Shown here: one piece after another, positions 23,909-33,472 of the stretch | Numbering within the stretch: position 1 is the stretch's first letter | How the letters are laid out: each line of letters begins with the position of its first letter | Assembly (NCBI GenBank): GCA_964626965.1 | Contig: CAZVHB010000002.1 | Coordinates: 1-64,000, forward strand | From: CAZEPT01 sp964626965 | GTDB lineage: Bacteria; Patescibacteriota; Minisyncoccia; Phycocordibacterales; UBA9973 | Reading direction: 5' to 3' | DNA: 64,000 nucleotides | Notes under the pieces: model-generated | Databases searched by the model: none | What the model was told of the DNA's origin: nothing | The model's input: the letters and a program-made list of their open reading frames with translations, nothing else | Translations under genes and position numbers: made by a program

Positions 23909-25309
23909 ATGAGCAAAAGAATCTTAATTCGAGACCTCGAGTCTCACACAGGTGAAGAAGTAATGATCCAAGGTTGGATTGACGTACGTCGCGACCAAGG
24001 GAAAATGGTATTTTTTGATTTCCGTGATTACACAGGAAAAGTCCAAGGTGTTGTGTTACCAAATAGAGAAGAAGCAATTCTCGTCGCAAAAGAAACGAGA
24101 AGTGAATTCGTTGTAGAAATCACTGGTATCGTCAATAAAAGACCAGAGCGGAACGTGCAAGCTGATAAACAGAATGGTTCTATAGAACTAGAGATTACTC
24201 ACATTACTATTCTCAACGCGTCTGAACCAATGCCTTTTGATATTGGATCTGATACACGAGAAGTGGGTGAAGATGTACGTCTGACATACCGATATTTAGA
24301 TTTGCGTTCAGAGAGAATGCAAAAAAATATACGTATGCGTGACAAAATAATCTCTTTCTTTAGAAACTATATGCATCAAAATGATTTCGTAGAAATAGAA
24401 ACTCCAATGATGATGAAGGGGACACCAGAAGGTTCACGAGAATACATCGTTCCATCACGTCTTCATCCTGGAAATTTTTACGTACTTCCGCAATCACCAC
24501 AACAATTTAAACAGCTCGCCATGGTAGCCGGTTTTGAAAAATATTTCCAAATTGCACGTTGTATGCGAGACGAAGACCAACGCGGAGACAGACAGCCAGA
24601 ATTTACACAACTCGATTACGAGATGTCTTTTGTAACACAGGAAGAAATTTTAACGTACACAGAGAAAATGTTTATTGAATTAGTTCAAACACTCTATCCA
24701 CAAAAGACAATTTCAACAATACCATTTCCTCGTCTCACGTACGCAGAAAGTATGGAAAAACATGGAAGTGATAAACCTGATTTAAGAAAAGATAAGACAA
24801 ATGGAGACGAATTAGCATTTTGCTGGATTGTTGATTTTCCCATGTTTGAAAAAAATAGTGATGGAACTATTCAAGCAGCACACCATCCTTTTTGTGCAGT
24901 AAACCCAGAAGATCAAGAAAAATTCATGAAGGGAGAAGATCTCTTGTCTATTCGAGCAAATTCATACGATCTAGTTCTCAATGGTTATGAATTATCTTCA
25001 GGAAGTATTCGTATCCATCAAAGTGAAGTTCAAAAACGAGTATTCAATCTTCTTAATATTAGTGAGGAACAACAACGAGCAAAATTTGGACATATGCTTG
25101 ATGCATTTACTTACGGAGCACCACCACATGGAGGATTTGCGCCAGGTATTGATCGTATTGTGATGCTCCTCGAAAATGAACCAAACATCCGTGAAGTAAT
25201 CGCATTTCCAAAAACAGGTGAAGGACGCGACCTTATGATGGGAGCACCATCAAAAGTTGCCGACAAACAACTCATTGAACTTGGGATATCTATCAAAAAA
25301 GAGATATAA
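23909..25309 (+). CDS. aspS: Aspartate--tRNA ligase lacking the GAD domain
   Basis: A class II synthetase charging tRNA-Asp. It has an N-terminal OB fold (about 1-105), motif 2 QIARCMRDEDQRGDRQPEFTQLDYE (214-238) and motif 3 APGIDRIVMLL. Bacterial AspRS normally carries a ~120-residue GAD insertion; here GSDKPDLR (286-293) joins LAFCWIVDFP (302-311) through eight residues, so the domain is absent. At 466 aa it is correspondingly short. Whether it also charges tRNA-Asn cannot be told. It is controlled by the T-box leader and heads the scpA-murG gene run. Confidence 0.95.
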   Translation: MSKRILIRDLESHTGEEVMIQGWIDVRRDQGKMVFFDFRDYTGKVQGVVLPNREEAILVAKETRSEFVVEITGIVNKRPERNVQADKQNGSIELEITHITILNASEPMPFDIGSDTREVGEDVRLTYRYLDLRSERMQKNIRMRDKIISFFRNYMHQNDFVEIETPMMMKGTPEGSREYIVPSRLHPGNFYVLPQSPQQFKQLAMVAGFEKYFQIARCMRDEDQRGDRQPEFTQLDYEMSFVTQEEILTYTEKMFIELVQTLYPQKTISTIPFPRLTYAESMEKHGSDKPDLRKDKTNGDELAFCWIVDFPMFEKNSDGTIQAAHHPFCAVNPEDQEKFMKGEDLLSIRANSYDLVLNGYELSSGSIRIHQSEVQKRVFNLLNISEEQQRAKFGHMLDAFTYGAPPHGGFAPGIDRIVMLLENEPNIREVIAFPKTGEGRDLMMGAPSKVADKQLIELGISIKKEI

Positions 25310-25318
25310 TAAAAAATA

Positions 25319-26086
25319 ATGGATACAGTACAAGGCACAACAAGTTTCATTACAAAAGCGACGACGTTCGAAGGACCGCTCGACCTCTTGTTGTCCTTAA
25401 TTGAAAGTAAGAAATTATTTATCAATGAAATATCTCTCTCACTGATCGCTGAAGAATACGCATCATATATAACCGAAATAAAAGAACGTCAGAGTCAGAC
25501 GTATTATGAAATCACTGGCTATCTGGTCATACTTGCAACACTGCTCCTCATCAAATCACGATCACTCCTTCCAAACTTTGATATAACCAAAGAAGATAAA
25601 GTCACGATAGACGACCTCGAAGAACGACTAAAAGTCTATAAAATATACAAAGATATCTCAAAGACCGTTGCCGAACGTTTCGATACACACATCATCACTC
25701 TCAAGAAAGAACAGAAAAAAGAAGCGAGATTTATTCCAGATGCACATATGACGAGTGAATATCTCTATGGATGCATACAAGATATACTGAAAAAAGCTCC
25801 GAAGATAGAAACAGTGGAGAGTAACCCTGAAATCAAAGTCCGTACGACTATTACACTTGAACAAGTTATGGAACGTATCCAAAATAAAGTTGATTCATTG
25901 TCATCATTTTCTTTCAATGAATTTACTGGATCAAAAAAAGTGTATTCAAAAGAAGAAAAAGTGTTTACGCTCATTTCATTTTTGGCGATACTCGAACTTA
26001 TTAGAACAGGTATCTTGGTGGCCGACCAAGAAAGTGCATTCGGTGATATGAATGTTGCAAAAAGTACTATCACTCACACAATATAA
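25319..26086 (+). CDS. scpA: Segregation and condensation protein A
   Basis: The kleisin subunit of the SMC condensin complex. The N-terminal FEGPLDLLLSLIESKKLFINEISLSLIAEEY is the diagnostic ScpA/Rec21 motif, and the C-terminal winged helix (KVFTLISFLAILELIRTGILV) would contact the SMC head. At 255 aa it is normal length. It starts 9 nt after aspS and is followed by scpB after 2 nt. Confidence 0.95.
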   Translation: MDTVQGTTSFITKATTFEGPLDLLLSLIESKKLFINEISLSLIAEEYASYITEIKERQSQTYYEITGYLVILATLLLIKSRSLLPNFDITKEDKVTIDDLEERLKVYKIYKDISKTVAERFDTHIITLKKEQKKEARFIPDAHMTSEYLYGCIQDILKKAPKIETVESNPEIKVRTTITLEQVMERIQNKVDSLSSFSFNEFTGSKKVYSKEEKVFTLISFLAILELIRTGILVADQESAFGDMNVAKSTITHTI

Positions 26087-26088
26087 TC

Positions 26089-26646
26089 ATGGATACAAAT
26101 AAAAAAAATCTTGTTGAAGCACTCTTATTTATAAAAGGTGAGAGTCTTTCAAAAAAATATATTACAGAGACTCTCAGTATCACAGAAGAAGAGCTCTCGA
26201 CTATCATCGAGTCTCTCAAATCACAGTACACACATGAGACTGGTATTATTGTTGTAGAGTCGGAAGGCGAACTCGCTTTTGGGACCAATCCATCCGTATC
26301 AGATTTTCTTGAAACAATTGAGAAAGAAGAACGAGGTGGTGAACTCTCAAAGGCAAGTCTCGAAACACTCTCAATCGTACTGTATAAAAATGGTGCGACA
26401 CGAAGTGAGATAGACTATGTACGCGGAGTAAACTCTTCGTTCATCCTTCGAAACTTGTATTTACGTGGACTTGTTGAAAAGAGAGAAAACAAAAAAGACA
26501 GTCGTTCATACATCTACGTACCAACAATAGACACACTTCGGTATCTAGGAATCACACACATCAGTGAATTACCTCTGTACGAAGAAACAATTAAAAATCT
26601 CGAAACAGTATTTGCTGAAATAAAAGAGGAAGAACATGCACAATAA
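26089..26646 (+). CDS. scpB: Segregation and condensation protein B
   Basis: The kite subunit that binds ScpA in the SMC complex. Two winged-helix domains are present: LVEALLFIKGESLSKKYITETL and ASLETLSIVLYKNGATRSEIDYVRGVNSSFILRNLYLRGLVEK. At 185 aa it is normal length. The stop overlaps the start of the small gene at 26636 by 11 nt. Confidence 0.95.
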   Translation: MDTNKKNLVEALLFIKGESLSKKYITETLSITEEELSTIIESLKSQYTHETGIIVVESEGELAFGTNPSVSDFLETIEKEERGGELSKASLETLSIVLYKNGATRSEIDYVRGVNSSFILRNLYLRGLVEKRENKKDSRSYIYVPTIDTLRYLGITHISELPLYEETIKNLETVFAEIKEEEHAQ

Positions 26647-26806
26647 TCATGATTTCTTCTCTTTCTACGTAGGGAAGTGGTACAAAGTACTATTTGTTGT
26701 ATTTTCATTAATACTCATGTGGTATATCAAACACCTCACCGATAGTATTAATGAAGTGACAGCAAAATACGAAGCAAGTTACAAAGAAGCATACACATTA
26801 GAGTAA
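26636..26806 (+). CDS. Small single-pass membrane protein (56 aa)
   Basis: An open frame too short for many gene finders: begins MHNNHDFFSFYVGKWYKV, has one hydrophobic helix (about residues 18-32, LFVVFSLILMWYI) and ends in a short charged region (EVTAKYEASYKEAYTLE). It overlaps the end of scpB by 11 nt and ends 14 nt before the Mur ligase gene. This packing suggests it is translated. Function unknown. Confidence 0.6.
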   Translation: MHNNHDFFSFYVGKWYKVLFVVFSLILMWYIKHLTDSINEVTAKYEASYKEAYTLE

Positions 26807-26820
26807 ACATCATCGTAATA

Positions 26821-28128
26821 ATGAAGAGCCTTATCAAAAAACAAATAAAAAATCTAACACCTGAGAGCATCTTGACTTTCTACCACAAATGCAACGCACT
26901 CGTGGCTTCTTTTTTGTATTGCAACCCATCAGAGAAATTAATCGTGATTGGTATTACTGGCACAAAAGGAAAGACAAGTACAAGTGAATTTACTTGGTCA
27001 GTACTCACGCATGGTGGACATTTTAAAACAGGGCTTATTGGAACAGCACATACCTACATCGGAGAAACAGAAATAAAAAACGACATGCACATGACCATGC
27101 CGAGTCCTTGGTATACACAAAAAATACTCAGACGTATGGTACGAGCGGGATGCACACACGCAGTTCTTGAAGTCAGCTCAGAGGGACTCAAGCAATATAG
27201 GCATCTTGGTATCAACTACGATATTGGGGTCTTTACTAACCTCAGCCCCGAACATCTTGCATCACACAAAAATTCATATGAAGAATATCGAAAAACAAAG
27301 AGTCGATTATTTAAATTTATTTCAAAATCAAAAGTAAAGAAAATAGGTGTTAAAAAAACAGGTATCTTCAACAAGGATTCTGAAGATGTATCACACTTCA
27401 GCAATTTTCCTATCGATCAAAAAATATTCTACAGCTACAGCGAACTCAATCAAACTGGGTCAATCAACATACAACAGAGTACATTTGTTTTTGAAAATGA
27501 AACAATCCACGTACAACTTCCTGGAATATTTAACATTCAAAATGCTCTTGTTTCTGCAACTATAGGAAAAATATGTGGGATCTCATCAGAGGATATCAAA
27601 ACAGGTATCGAAAAACTGACATATATCCCAGGTCGAATGGAAAAGATAGAACTTGGACAAAATTTCCAAGTATACATAGACTACGCTCATGAGAAACTCT
27701 CTATGCGAAACTTACTCGAGACACTGACGACAATGAAGAAAGACGGAGGAAAAATAATAATTCTCTTTGGTGCAGAAGGTGGCGGACGAGACAAAACAAA
27801 AAGAAAAGAAATGGGTCTCCTCGCAAAAGATATGGCGGATATTGTAATACTCTCAAACGTTGATCCGTATGATGATAATCCAAAAGAGATAATAGACGAT
27901 ATAGCACAGTATGTTATTTCAGATAAAAAAATTGAAGGACAGAACGTATTTCTCATTGAAGATAGAAAAGAGGGTATCATCAAAGCATTTCAGCTTGCAC
28001 AAAATAATGATATTGTATGCATATGCGGAAAAGGAGCCGAGAAGACTATGGTAATTGGTGGAAAAACAATCCCTTGGGATGAACAAAAAATTGTCAGAGA
28101 ATTATTAACTGAATATACAAACATATGA
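26821..28128 (+). CDS. MurE-like Mur ligase
   Basis: ATP-dependent amide ligase of peptidoglycan precursor synthesis, probably adding the third residue to UDP-MurNAc-dipeptide. It has the P-loop GTKGKTS (47-53), EVSSEGL, the DYAHEKLSM linker, FGAEGGGRDKTKRKEMG and SNVDPYDDNPKEII. The last region corresponds to the MurE DNPR motif but reads DNPK, so meso-DAP specificity is uncertain. The N-terminal UDP-binding domain is much reduced (about 45 residues before the P-loop instead of ~110). The gene ends in TGA overlapping the mraY start. Confidence 0.85.
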   Translation: MKSLIKKQIKNLTPESILTFYHKCNALVASFLYCNPSEKLIVIGITGTKGKTSTSEFTWSVLTHGGHFKTGLIGTAHTYIGETEIKNDMHMTMPSPWYTQKILRRMVRAGCTHAVLEVSSEGLKQYRHLGINYDIGVFTNLSPEHLASHKNSYEEYRKTKSRLFKFISKSKVKKIGVKKTGIFNKDSEDVSHFSNFPIDQKIFYSYSELNQTGSINIQQSTFVFENETIHVQLPGIFNIQNALVSATIGKICGISSEDIKTGIEKLTYIPGRMEKIELGQNFQVYIDYAHEKLSMRNLLETLTTMKKDGGKIIILFGAEGGGRDKTKRKEMGLLAKDMADIVILSNVDPYDDNPKEIIDDIAQYVISDKKIEGQNVFLIEDRKEGIIKAFQLAQNNDIVCICGKGAEKTMVIGGKTIPWDEQKIVRELLTEYTNI

Positions 28129-29183
28129 TGACACCTGTAGCAGATATAATAAAATTATTTATACCAAGTATCTTAACTTGTATTGTTGGTATTCTCATCA
28201 CACCAATTATTTCTAACTTTTTATACAAACACCGTATGTGGAAAAAGAAAAGTGTTGAAATGACAACTGACGGACAACAAGCGACACTCACGAAAGCACT
28301 TCACAATGATACAGAGCGACAAGTGCCGAGAATGGGCGGAACGGTGATCTGGGGAAGTGTGTTTATTGTAATATTCTCTATTTTTCTACTACAATATTTT
28401 TTTGATTCATATTTTGAAATACTCTCGTATTTTTCTCGAGCTCAGACATGGATACCACTCACGGTATTTATTGGTACAGCACTTTTTGGACTTATCGACG
28501 ACTACCTCGTCTGTGTTGATAAAGGTAACTACAAAGGAGGTGGACTCTCTCTCGTTACGCGACTTTGTTTTGTTTTCTGCGTGGCGCTTTTTGTTGGGTT
28601 GTGGCTCTTCTACAAACTCGATTACCGTGAAGTACACACTTTTTTTGGTCACACGTTGTATCTTGGGTGGCTTATTATTCCAGCAACTATTGTACTGTTA
28701 ACGGCGCTCTATAGTGGAGGTATTATCGATGGTGTTGACGGACTCTCTGGTGGTGTTTTTGCGAGTATGTTTACCGCATATGGAGTTATTGCTTTTTCTC
28801 AAGGACAAGCAGATTTGGCAGCATTGTGCCTGAGTATTACCGGAGGAATACTTGCATTCCTATGGTTTAATATTCCGCCAGCTCGATTTTTCTTATCGGA
28901 AACCGGAAGTATGTCACTCACAATCACACTTGGTGTTATCGCACTCCTCACCAAAGAGGTGTTCGTACTTGCGATCATCGCACTACCGCTTTTTGTTACA
29001 ACCGCATCAAGTTTAATTCAAATACTTTCGAAAAAATTACGTAAAGGGAAAAAAGTTTTCATTATTGCACCTTTACATAATCACTTTCAAGCACTTGGCT
29101 GGCCAGCATACAAAGTAACGATGCGTTACTGGATTGTTGCGGTGTTTTGTTCAATTACTGGTGTTATTATAACACTCCTCTAG
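28125..29183 (+). CDS. mraY: Phospho-MurNAc-pentapeptide transferase
   Basis: A membrane enzyme that makes lipid I. It has ten or so membrane segments, the DD pair in LIDDY (125-126), IDGVDGLSGG (201-210) and a C-terminal His-rich loop. Two family motifs are altered: the third acidic position, usually Asp in GDTGS, is Glu259 in FLSETGS, and the usual HHH is HNH in APLHNHFQ. At 352 aa it is normal length. The ATGA overlap with the Mur ligase implies coupled translation. Confidence 0.92.
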   Translation: MMTPVADIIKLFIPSILTCIVGILITPIISNFLYKHRMWKKKSVEMTTDGQQATLTKALHNDTERQVPRMGGTVIWGSVFIVIFSIFLLQYFFDSYFEILSYFSRAQTWIPLTVFIGTALFGLIDDYLVCVDKGNYKGGGLSLVTRLCFVFCVALFVGLWLFYKLDYREVHTFFGHTLYLGWLIIPATIVLLTALYSGGIIDGVDGLSGGVFASMFTAYGVIAFSQGQADLAALCLSITGGILAFLWFNIPPARFFLSETGSMSLTITLGVIALLTKEVFVLAIIALPLFVTTASSLIQILSKKLRKGKKVFIIAPLHNHFQALGWPAYKVTMRYWIVAVFCSITGVIITLL

Positions 29184-29185
29184 TT

Positions 29186-30307
29186 ATGGAATACAAAAAC
29201 GCACAACTTAAAAAAGCTGATACTTTTTTCATTGGAATTGTAATCACGCTTTTGTGTGTAGGTATTATTTTCTTTTTATCGGCAGCACTTGGTATCTATG
29301 CAAAAAACCCAAAACTTTTTCATAGTATTGTCATCAATCAATTTGTCCTAGGGATTGGGTGTGGAAGTATTTTATTTTTTGTTGGTTTTAAAATACCATA
29401 CACATTCTGGAAAAAACATGCGTTCACTATTTTTATAAGTGCTCTGGTACTTATGGTACTCGTCCTGATTCCAGGACTTTCGTTCGAACATGGTGGAGCG
29501 AGACGTTGGATATCACTTGGGCCAGTTTCATTTCAACCAGCAGAAATTCTCAAGATTGCCTTTATCATCTACTTTGCGGCATGGCTCGCGTGGATGAAAA
29601 AAGAAATGCATTCTTTCGTCCGGGTAGTACTGCCATTTTTGATTATTTTAGGAATTATGGCAACACTCCTATTTCTTCAGCCTGACACAAAAAGCTTTAT
29701 CTTGATGTGTATTGCGGGAGGGGTGATGCTGTTTATTTCTGGTGTACCCATTAAACACTTTATTGTCGTGATTGTTTTTGGATTAGTTGTATTTGGTGTA
29801 CTCGCGAAAACAACACCGTACATCCAAAAACGTATTGAAACATTCATTCACCCAAGTGCTGATGTGCAAGGCGCATCATACCAGCTCCGTCAAGCATTCA
29901 TCGCCTTTGGAACAGGCGGAGTATTTGGATCAGGGATAGGGCAGAGTGTACAAAAATTTGGCTATCTCCCAGAATCACACGGAGACTCTATTTTTGCTGT
30001 GATAGGTGAAGAAACGGGCTTTTTGGGTACGACGATCTGCATTCTTTTATACCTTGCTTTCATTATCCGAGGACTTCGCATCAGCTATCATGCACCTGAT
30101 CAATTTTCAAGGCTTCTGGTAATTGGACTCATTTCAATTTTTGCATTTCAAATATTCCTCAACATCGCATCACTTGTTGGATTATTTCCACTTACGGGGG
30201 TACCGCTTATCTTTATGAGCCAAGGTGGAACCTCTATTGCTATAACACTATTTGCTATCGGTATCATCACTCACATTTCGCAGTATAAAAAAAATAGTGT
30301 AAAATAA
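29186..30307 (+). CDS. ftsW: FtsW/RodA/SpoVE family glycosyltransferase
   Basis: A SEDS-family peptidoglycan polymerase with about ten membrane helices. The diagnostic segment GGARRWISLGPVSFQPAEILKIAFIIYFA and the late loop SHGDSIFAVIGEETGFLGT are clear. The start ATG 29186 is 2 nt after the mraY stop. Position in a mur cluster before murG favours FtsW over RodA. It is 373 aa. Confidence 0.92.
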   Translation: MEYKNAQLKKADTFFIGIVITLLCVGIIFFLSAALGIYAKNPKLFHSIVINQFVLGIGCGSILFFVGFKIPYTFWKKHAFTIFISALVLMVLVLIPGLSFEHGGARRWISLGPVSFQPAEILKIAFIIYFAAWLAWMKKEMHSFVRVVLPFLIILGIMATLLFLQPDTKSFILMCIAGGVMLFISGVPIKHFIVVIVFGLVVFGVLAKTTPYIQKRIETFIHPSADVQGASYQLRQAFIAFGTGGVFGSGIGQSVQKFGYLPESHGDSIFAVIGEETGFLGTTICILLYLAFIIRGLRISYHAPDQFSRLLVIGLISIFAFQIFLNIASLVGLFPLTGVPLIFMSQGGTSIAITLFAIGIITHISQYKKNSVK

Positions 30308-30311
30308 CTAT

Positions 30312-31445
30312 ATGAAAATTGTTTTAACCGGAGGAGGAACAGGAGGTCATTTTTTCCCACTCATTGCAGTGGCTGAAGAAATAAGGGGTATCATTGATGA
30401 AAAAAAACTGCTTCCAATAAAGTTGTACTATCTTTCAGATGCTCCGTATGACAAAAGAGCACTCTTTGAGAATGGTATCCGGTATGTCCACGTACCCGCA
30501 GGGAAAAATAGACTCAACGGAGGAATACAAAATTTCTTTGACATGTTCAAGATTATACCAGCGTGTCTTATCGCACTCTTAAAACTCTTTGTTATCTATC
30601 CAGATGTAGTTTTCTCAAAAGGTGGATATGCGAGCTTTCCGACACTTTTTGCGGCACGAGTGCTTGGTATTCCTGTAGTTATTCATGAATCAGACACGAT
30701 ACCAGGGCGAGTAAGTTTATGGTCAGCAAAATTTGCTAAAAAAATTGCTATCGCACATAAAAACGCTGCGAGTTATTTTCCAGCTGAAAAGCTTGCTTAT
30801 GTTGGAATACCTATTAGAAAAAATATTCGTGAAAAAGGAAATGTTAATGTGCATGAATATTTTAATTTCAAATCGACTGAGAAAACAGTATTTGTGCTTG
30901 GTGGCTCATCAGGCGCAGAATATATCAACGATGTGATTGTTGATGGGCTTACAACATTCCTCAAAGACTATCAGGTCATTCACCAGGTAGGAGAGAAAAA
31001 TTACGAAGTTGTAAAAAATACTGTTGATGTTGTTGTGGAAGACAAAACACTCCTCGCACACTATGCACTCTTTGGACTCATGAACCCTGTTGAGATGAAA
31101 ATGGCAGCAGGAGCAGCTGATATTGTTATTACACGAGCTGGTTCAACCTCTCTGGCAGAAATTGCACTCTGGGGGGTTCCATGTATCGTGATCCCAATAC
31201 CTGAAACAATCAGTCGTGATCAAAAGACAAATGCATACGAGTACGCACGAACAGGGGCGGGGATTGTCATAGAACAAGCTAACCTCAACGTCACTATCTT
31301 AAAAACTGAAATCGACATTATCTTGGGTGATAAAGAGAGATGTAAACATATGGTAGAAGCAGCAACAAAAAATGCAAATCCAAATGCTGGAAAAATTATT
31401 GCAGAAGAGTTGATACGTATCACACTTGAACACCAGAAAGAATAG
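30312..31445 (+). CDS. murG: UDP-GlcNAc:lipid I N-acetylglucosaminyltransferase
   Basis: A GT-B enzyme that makes lipid II at the inner membrane face. The N-terminal TGGGTGGHFFPLIAVAEEI, the SKGGYASFP loop, HESDTIPG, and the C-terminal ITRAGSTSLAEIALWGVPCIVIPIP with the UDP-GlcNAc site are all present. At 377 aa it is normal length. It is the last gene of the aspS-to-murG run and is followed by a palindromic repeat and a strong terminator. Confidence 0.96.
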   Translation: MKIVLTGGGTGGHFFPLIAVAEEIRGIIDEKKLLPIKLYYLSDAPYDKRALFENGIRYVHVPAGKNRLNGGIQNFFDMFKIIPACLIALLKLFVIYPDVVFSKGGYASFPTLFAARVLGIPVVIHESDTIPGRVSLWSAKFAKKIAIAHKNAASYFPAEKLAYVGIPIRKNIREKGNVNVHEYFNFKSTEKTVFVLGGSSGAEYINDVIVDGLTTFLKDYQVIHQVGEKNYEVVKNTVDVVVEDKTLLAHYALFGLMNPVEMKMAAGAADIVITRAGSTSLAEIALWGVPCIVIPIPETISRDQKTNAYEYARTGAGIVIEQANLNVTILKTEIDIILGDKERCKHMVEAATKNANPNAGKIIAEELIRITLEHQKE

Positions 31446-31463
31446 TCTCGCTCGTTGTTACGT

Positions 31464-31546
31464 GTCACCCCGGACTCGATCCGGGGTCCAGAAAATTTCA
31501 TAGTATATAGTACACATGCTGGATTCCGGATCAAGTCCGGAATGAC
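31464..31546. repeat. TCCGGA-type palindromic repeat, copy 4 (paired arms)
   Basis: The left arm 31464-31491 (GTCACCCCGGACTCGATCC and on; CCGGGG variant) and right arm 31519-31546 (CTGGATTCCGGATCAAGTCC and on) lie between murG and its terminator. Confidence 0.85.
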
Positions 31547-31552
31547 AGCAGC

Positions 31553-31593
31553 ACGCAAAAGGTGCTGGACTTCGTCCAGCACCTTTTGCGTTA
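31553..31593 (+). terminator. Rho-independent terminator
   Basis: A perfect 17-bp stem (31553-31569 / 31575-31591) around a CTTCG loop, ACGCAAAAGGTGCTGGA on the left arm. Confidence 0.85.
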
Positions 31594-31608
31594 GCCTTAA
31601 AAATAAGC

Positions 31609-31614
31609 TATATT
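31609..31614 (+). promoter_or_regulatory. -10 box of gltX
   Basis: TATATT ends exactly 6 nt before the ATG at 31621. Confidence 0.5.
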
Positions 31615-31620
31615 TTATAG

Positions 31621-33066
31621 ATGAATTCTCCTAAAAAAATAGTCACTCGTTTTGCCCCAAGTCCAACTGGTTTTATGCATGTTGGGAACGTAAGAACAGC
31701 TATTTTTGCGTATTTATGGGCAAAAAAGAACAATGGTGTATTTATCCTCAGAATCGAAGATACAGACAAAGCACGCGAAGTTTCGGGCTCTAGAGAGCAC
31801 ATCATGGAGGCACTCACATGGCTCGGAGTACACTGGGACCAAGGACCAGAAGTTGGCGGACCTCATGCACCATATATTCAATCAGAGCGTCTTGATATTT
31901 ACAGAAAATACGCAGACATACTGATTAAAAGTGGTCATGCATATGTCGACCCAATGACAGAAGAAGAGGCAGAGACACTCAGACAACAAGCAGATGCTGA
32001 AAACCGCCCATTCTTGTACCGAGAACACAGAAAAGAAAATATTGAATCAATTCCATTCACAGGAATCGGTCAAACACTCCGTTTCAAAATCACAGAAGTT
32101 AAAAAGACATACTGGCATGATGTCGTCTTTGGTGATCTTTCAGCAGGTGGAGAAGCACTCGATGACTTTGTCCTCATCAAATCAGACGGCTATCCAACAT
32201 ACAACTTTGCACACTTAATTGATGATATAGAAATGGAAGTGACTCACGTCATGCGTGGGCAAGAATTTATTTCTTCTACTCCAAAATATCTCGCACTCTA
32301 TGAAGCCCTTGGAAAAGAGCCTCCAGTATTTGTTTCCATGCCACACATTCTAGGAGACGGAGGACAAAAGAAACTTGGAAAACGAGACGGGGCTCGAGAT
32401 ATTTTAGATTACCGAACTGACGGATATCTTCCGCAGGGATTATTCAACTTCCTCACATTCTTGGGATACAACCCAGGTGGTGAAAAAGAAATTTACACAG
32501 AAAAAGAACTTGAGCAAATTTTTGATATTGAACGAATCCAGAAAGGAGGTGCACAATTCAACGACGAGAAACTCGACTGGATGAACAAAGAACACATCAA
32601 GACACTTTCTCATGAAGACAAACTCACTGCTGTTACTGAATTTTTACCAGAGAATATAAAACAAGCACCATACTACAGTACAGAGATTATTTCTCGCGCA
32701 CTCGAGACACTCACCGAACGAGTATCAAAATGGAGCGACATTACAGAAATGGCACATGCAGGTGAACTTGGTTTTATCGTTGATGATATTACTGTTGATG
32801 AAAATAAACTCGCTTGGAAAAATTCTACACTCGATGAAGCGAAAAAACATTTGAGTGAAGTCCGTGTCCTTTTGGAAACTATTTCAGAAGAAAATTGGAA
32901 CAAAGATTTCATTAAAGAAATAATCTGGCCACTCACAGACAAATATGGAAGGGGAGACGTTCTCTGGCCACTTCGTTTTTCTCTCACAGGTATGGAAAAA
33001 TCTCCAGAGCCATTTGTGGTTATGGAAATACTCGGAAAGGAGAGGAGTTTGGGGAGGGTAAAATAA
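31621..33066 (+). CDS. gltX: Glutamate--tRNA ligase
   Basis: A class I synthetase charging tRNA-Glu, possibly also tRNA-Gln. It has RFAPSPTGFMHVGNVRTAIFAYLWA with HVGN as the HIGH motif, RIEDTDKAR and GDGGQKKLGKRDGA. The second signature is KLGKR where most family members have KLSKR. At 481 aa it is normal length. The stop overlaps the next start by one base. Confidence 0.96.
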   Translation: MNSPKKIVTRFAPSPTGFMHVGNVRTAIFAYLWAKKNNGVFILRIEDTDKAREVSGSREHIMEALTWLGVHWDQGPEVGGPHAPYIQSERLDIYRKYADILIKSGHAYVDPMTEEEAETLRQQADAENRPFLYREHRKENIESIPFTGIGQTLRFKITEVKKTYWHDVVFGDLSAGGEALDDFVLIKSDGYPTYNFAHLIDDIEMEVTHVMRGQEFISSTPKYLALYEALGKEPPVFVSMPHILGDGGQKKLGKRDGARDILDYRTDGYLPQGLFNFLTFLGYNPGGEKEIYTEKELEQIFDIERIQKGGAQFNDEKLDWMNKEHIKTLSHEDKLTAVTEFLPENIKQAPYYSTEIISRALETLTERVSKWSDITEMAHAGELGFIVDDITVDENKLAWKNSTLDEAKKHLSEVRVLLETISEENWNKDFIKEIIWPLTDKYGRGDVLWPLRFSLTGMEKSPEPFVVMEILGKERSLGRVK

Positions 33067-33461
33067 TGACAAACACTTCTACACTAATATTATGCAAGAA
33101 CTGTGGCACTAGAAAGATCTTCTCAATCATAAACAGAGAATCTAGGTTTTGTTTATTTTGTTTCAAAAATACTCCTAACAAAGTATTTTTAACAATACTA
33201 GAAACTACTGAACTAAAAGATTTTTTAGAAGCCAAAGTTAAATCTCTTTTATTTAGAAGATTCAAGTCACTTACAAAAATAGGATGGCAACCCAGTCAAA
33301 AAACAAAAAATGGAGTCTTCCTGTTTAGGAAATTAGACAAAGAAGATGATTCGTATGCTGAAATTATTAAAGATTACAAAACAAGAAAAATAATCCATGA
33401 ATCTAAAGCAAGGGAAAAATTAAGTGAACATACTGGACATGGGAGTGCTAAATTTAAATAA
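33066..33461 (+). CDS. Hypothetical zinc-ribbon protein
   Basis: A 131-aa protein with a CxxC...CxxC pair near the N-terminus (CKNCGTRKIFSIINRESRFCLFC), likely binding zinc. The C-terminus EKLSEHTGHGSAKFK resembles a short His/Gly motif seen at the end of some small uncharacterised bacterial proteins. It overlaps the gltX stop by one base (TAATG), so it is co-transcribed. Function unknown. Confidence 0.6.
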   Translation: MTNTSTLILCKNCGTRKIFSIINRESRFCLFCFKNTPNKVFLTILETTELKDFLEAKVKSLLFRRFKSLTKIGWQPSQKTKNGVFLFRKLDKEDDSYAEIIKDYKTRKIIHESKAREKLSEHTGHGSAKFK

Positions 33462-33472
33462 GTTTACTTAAA

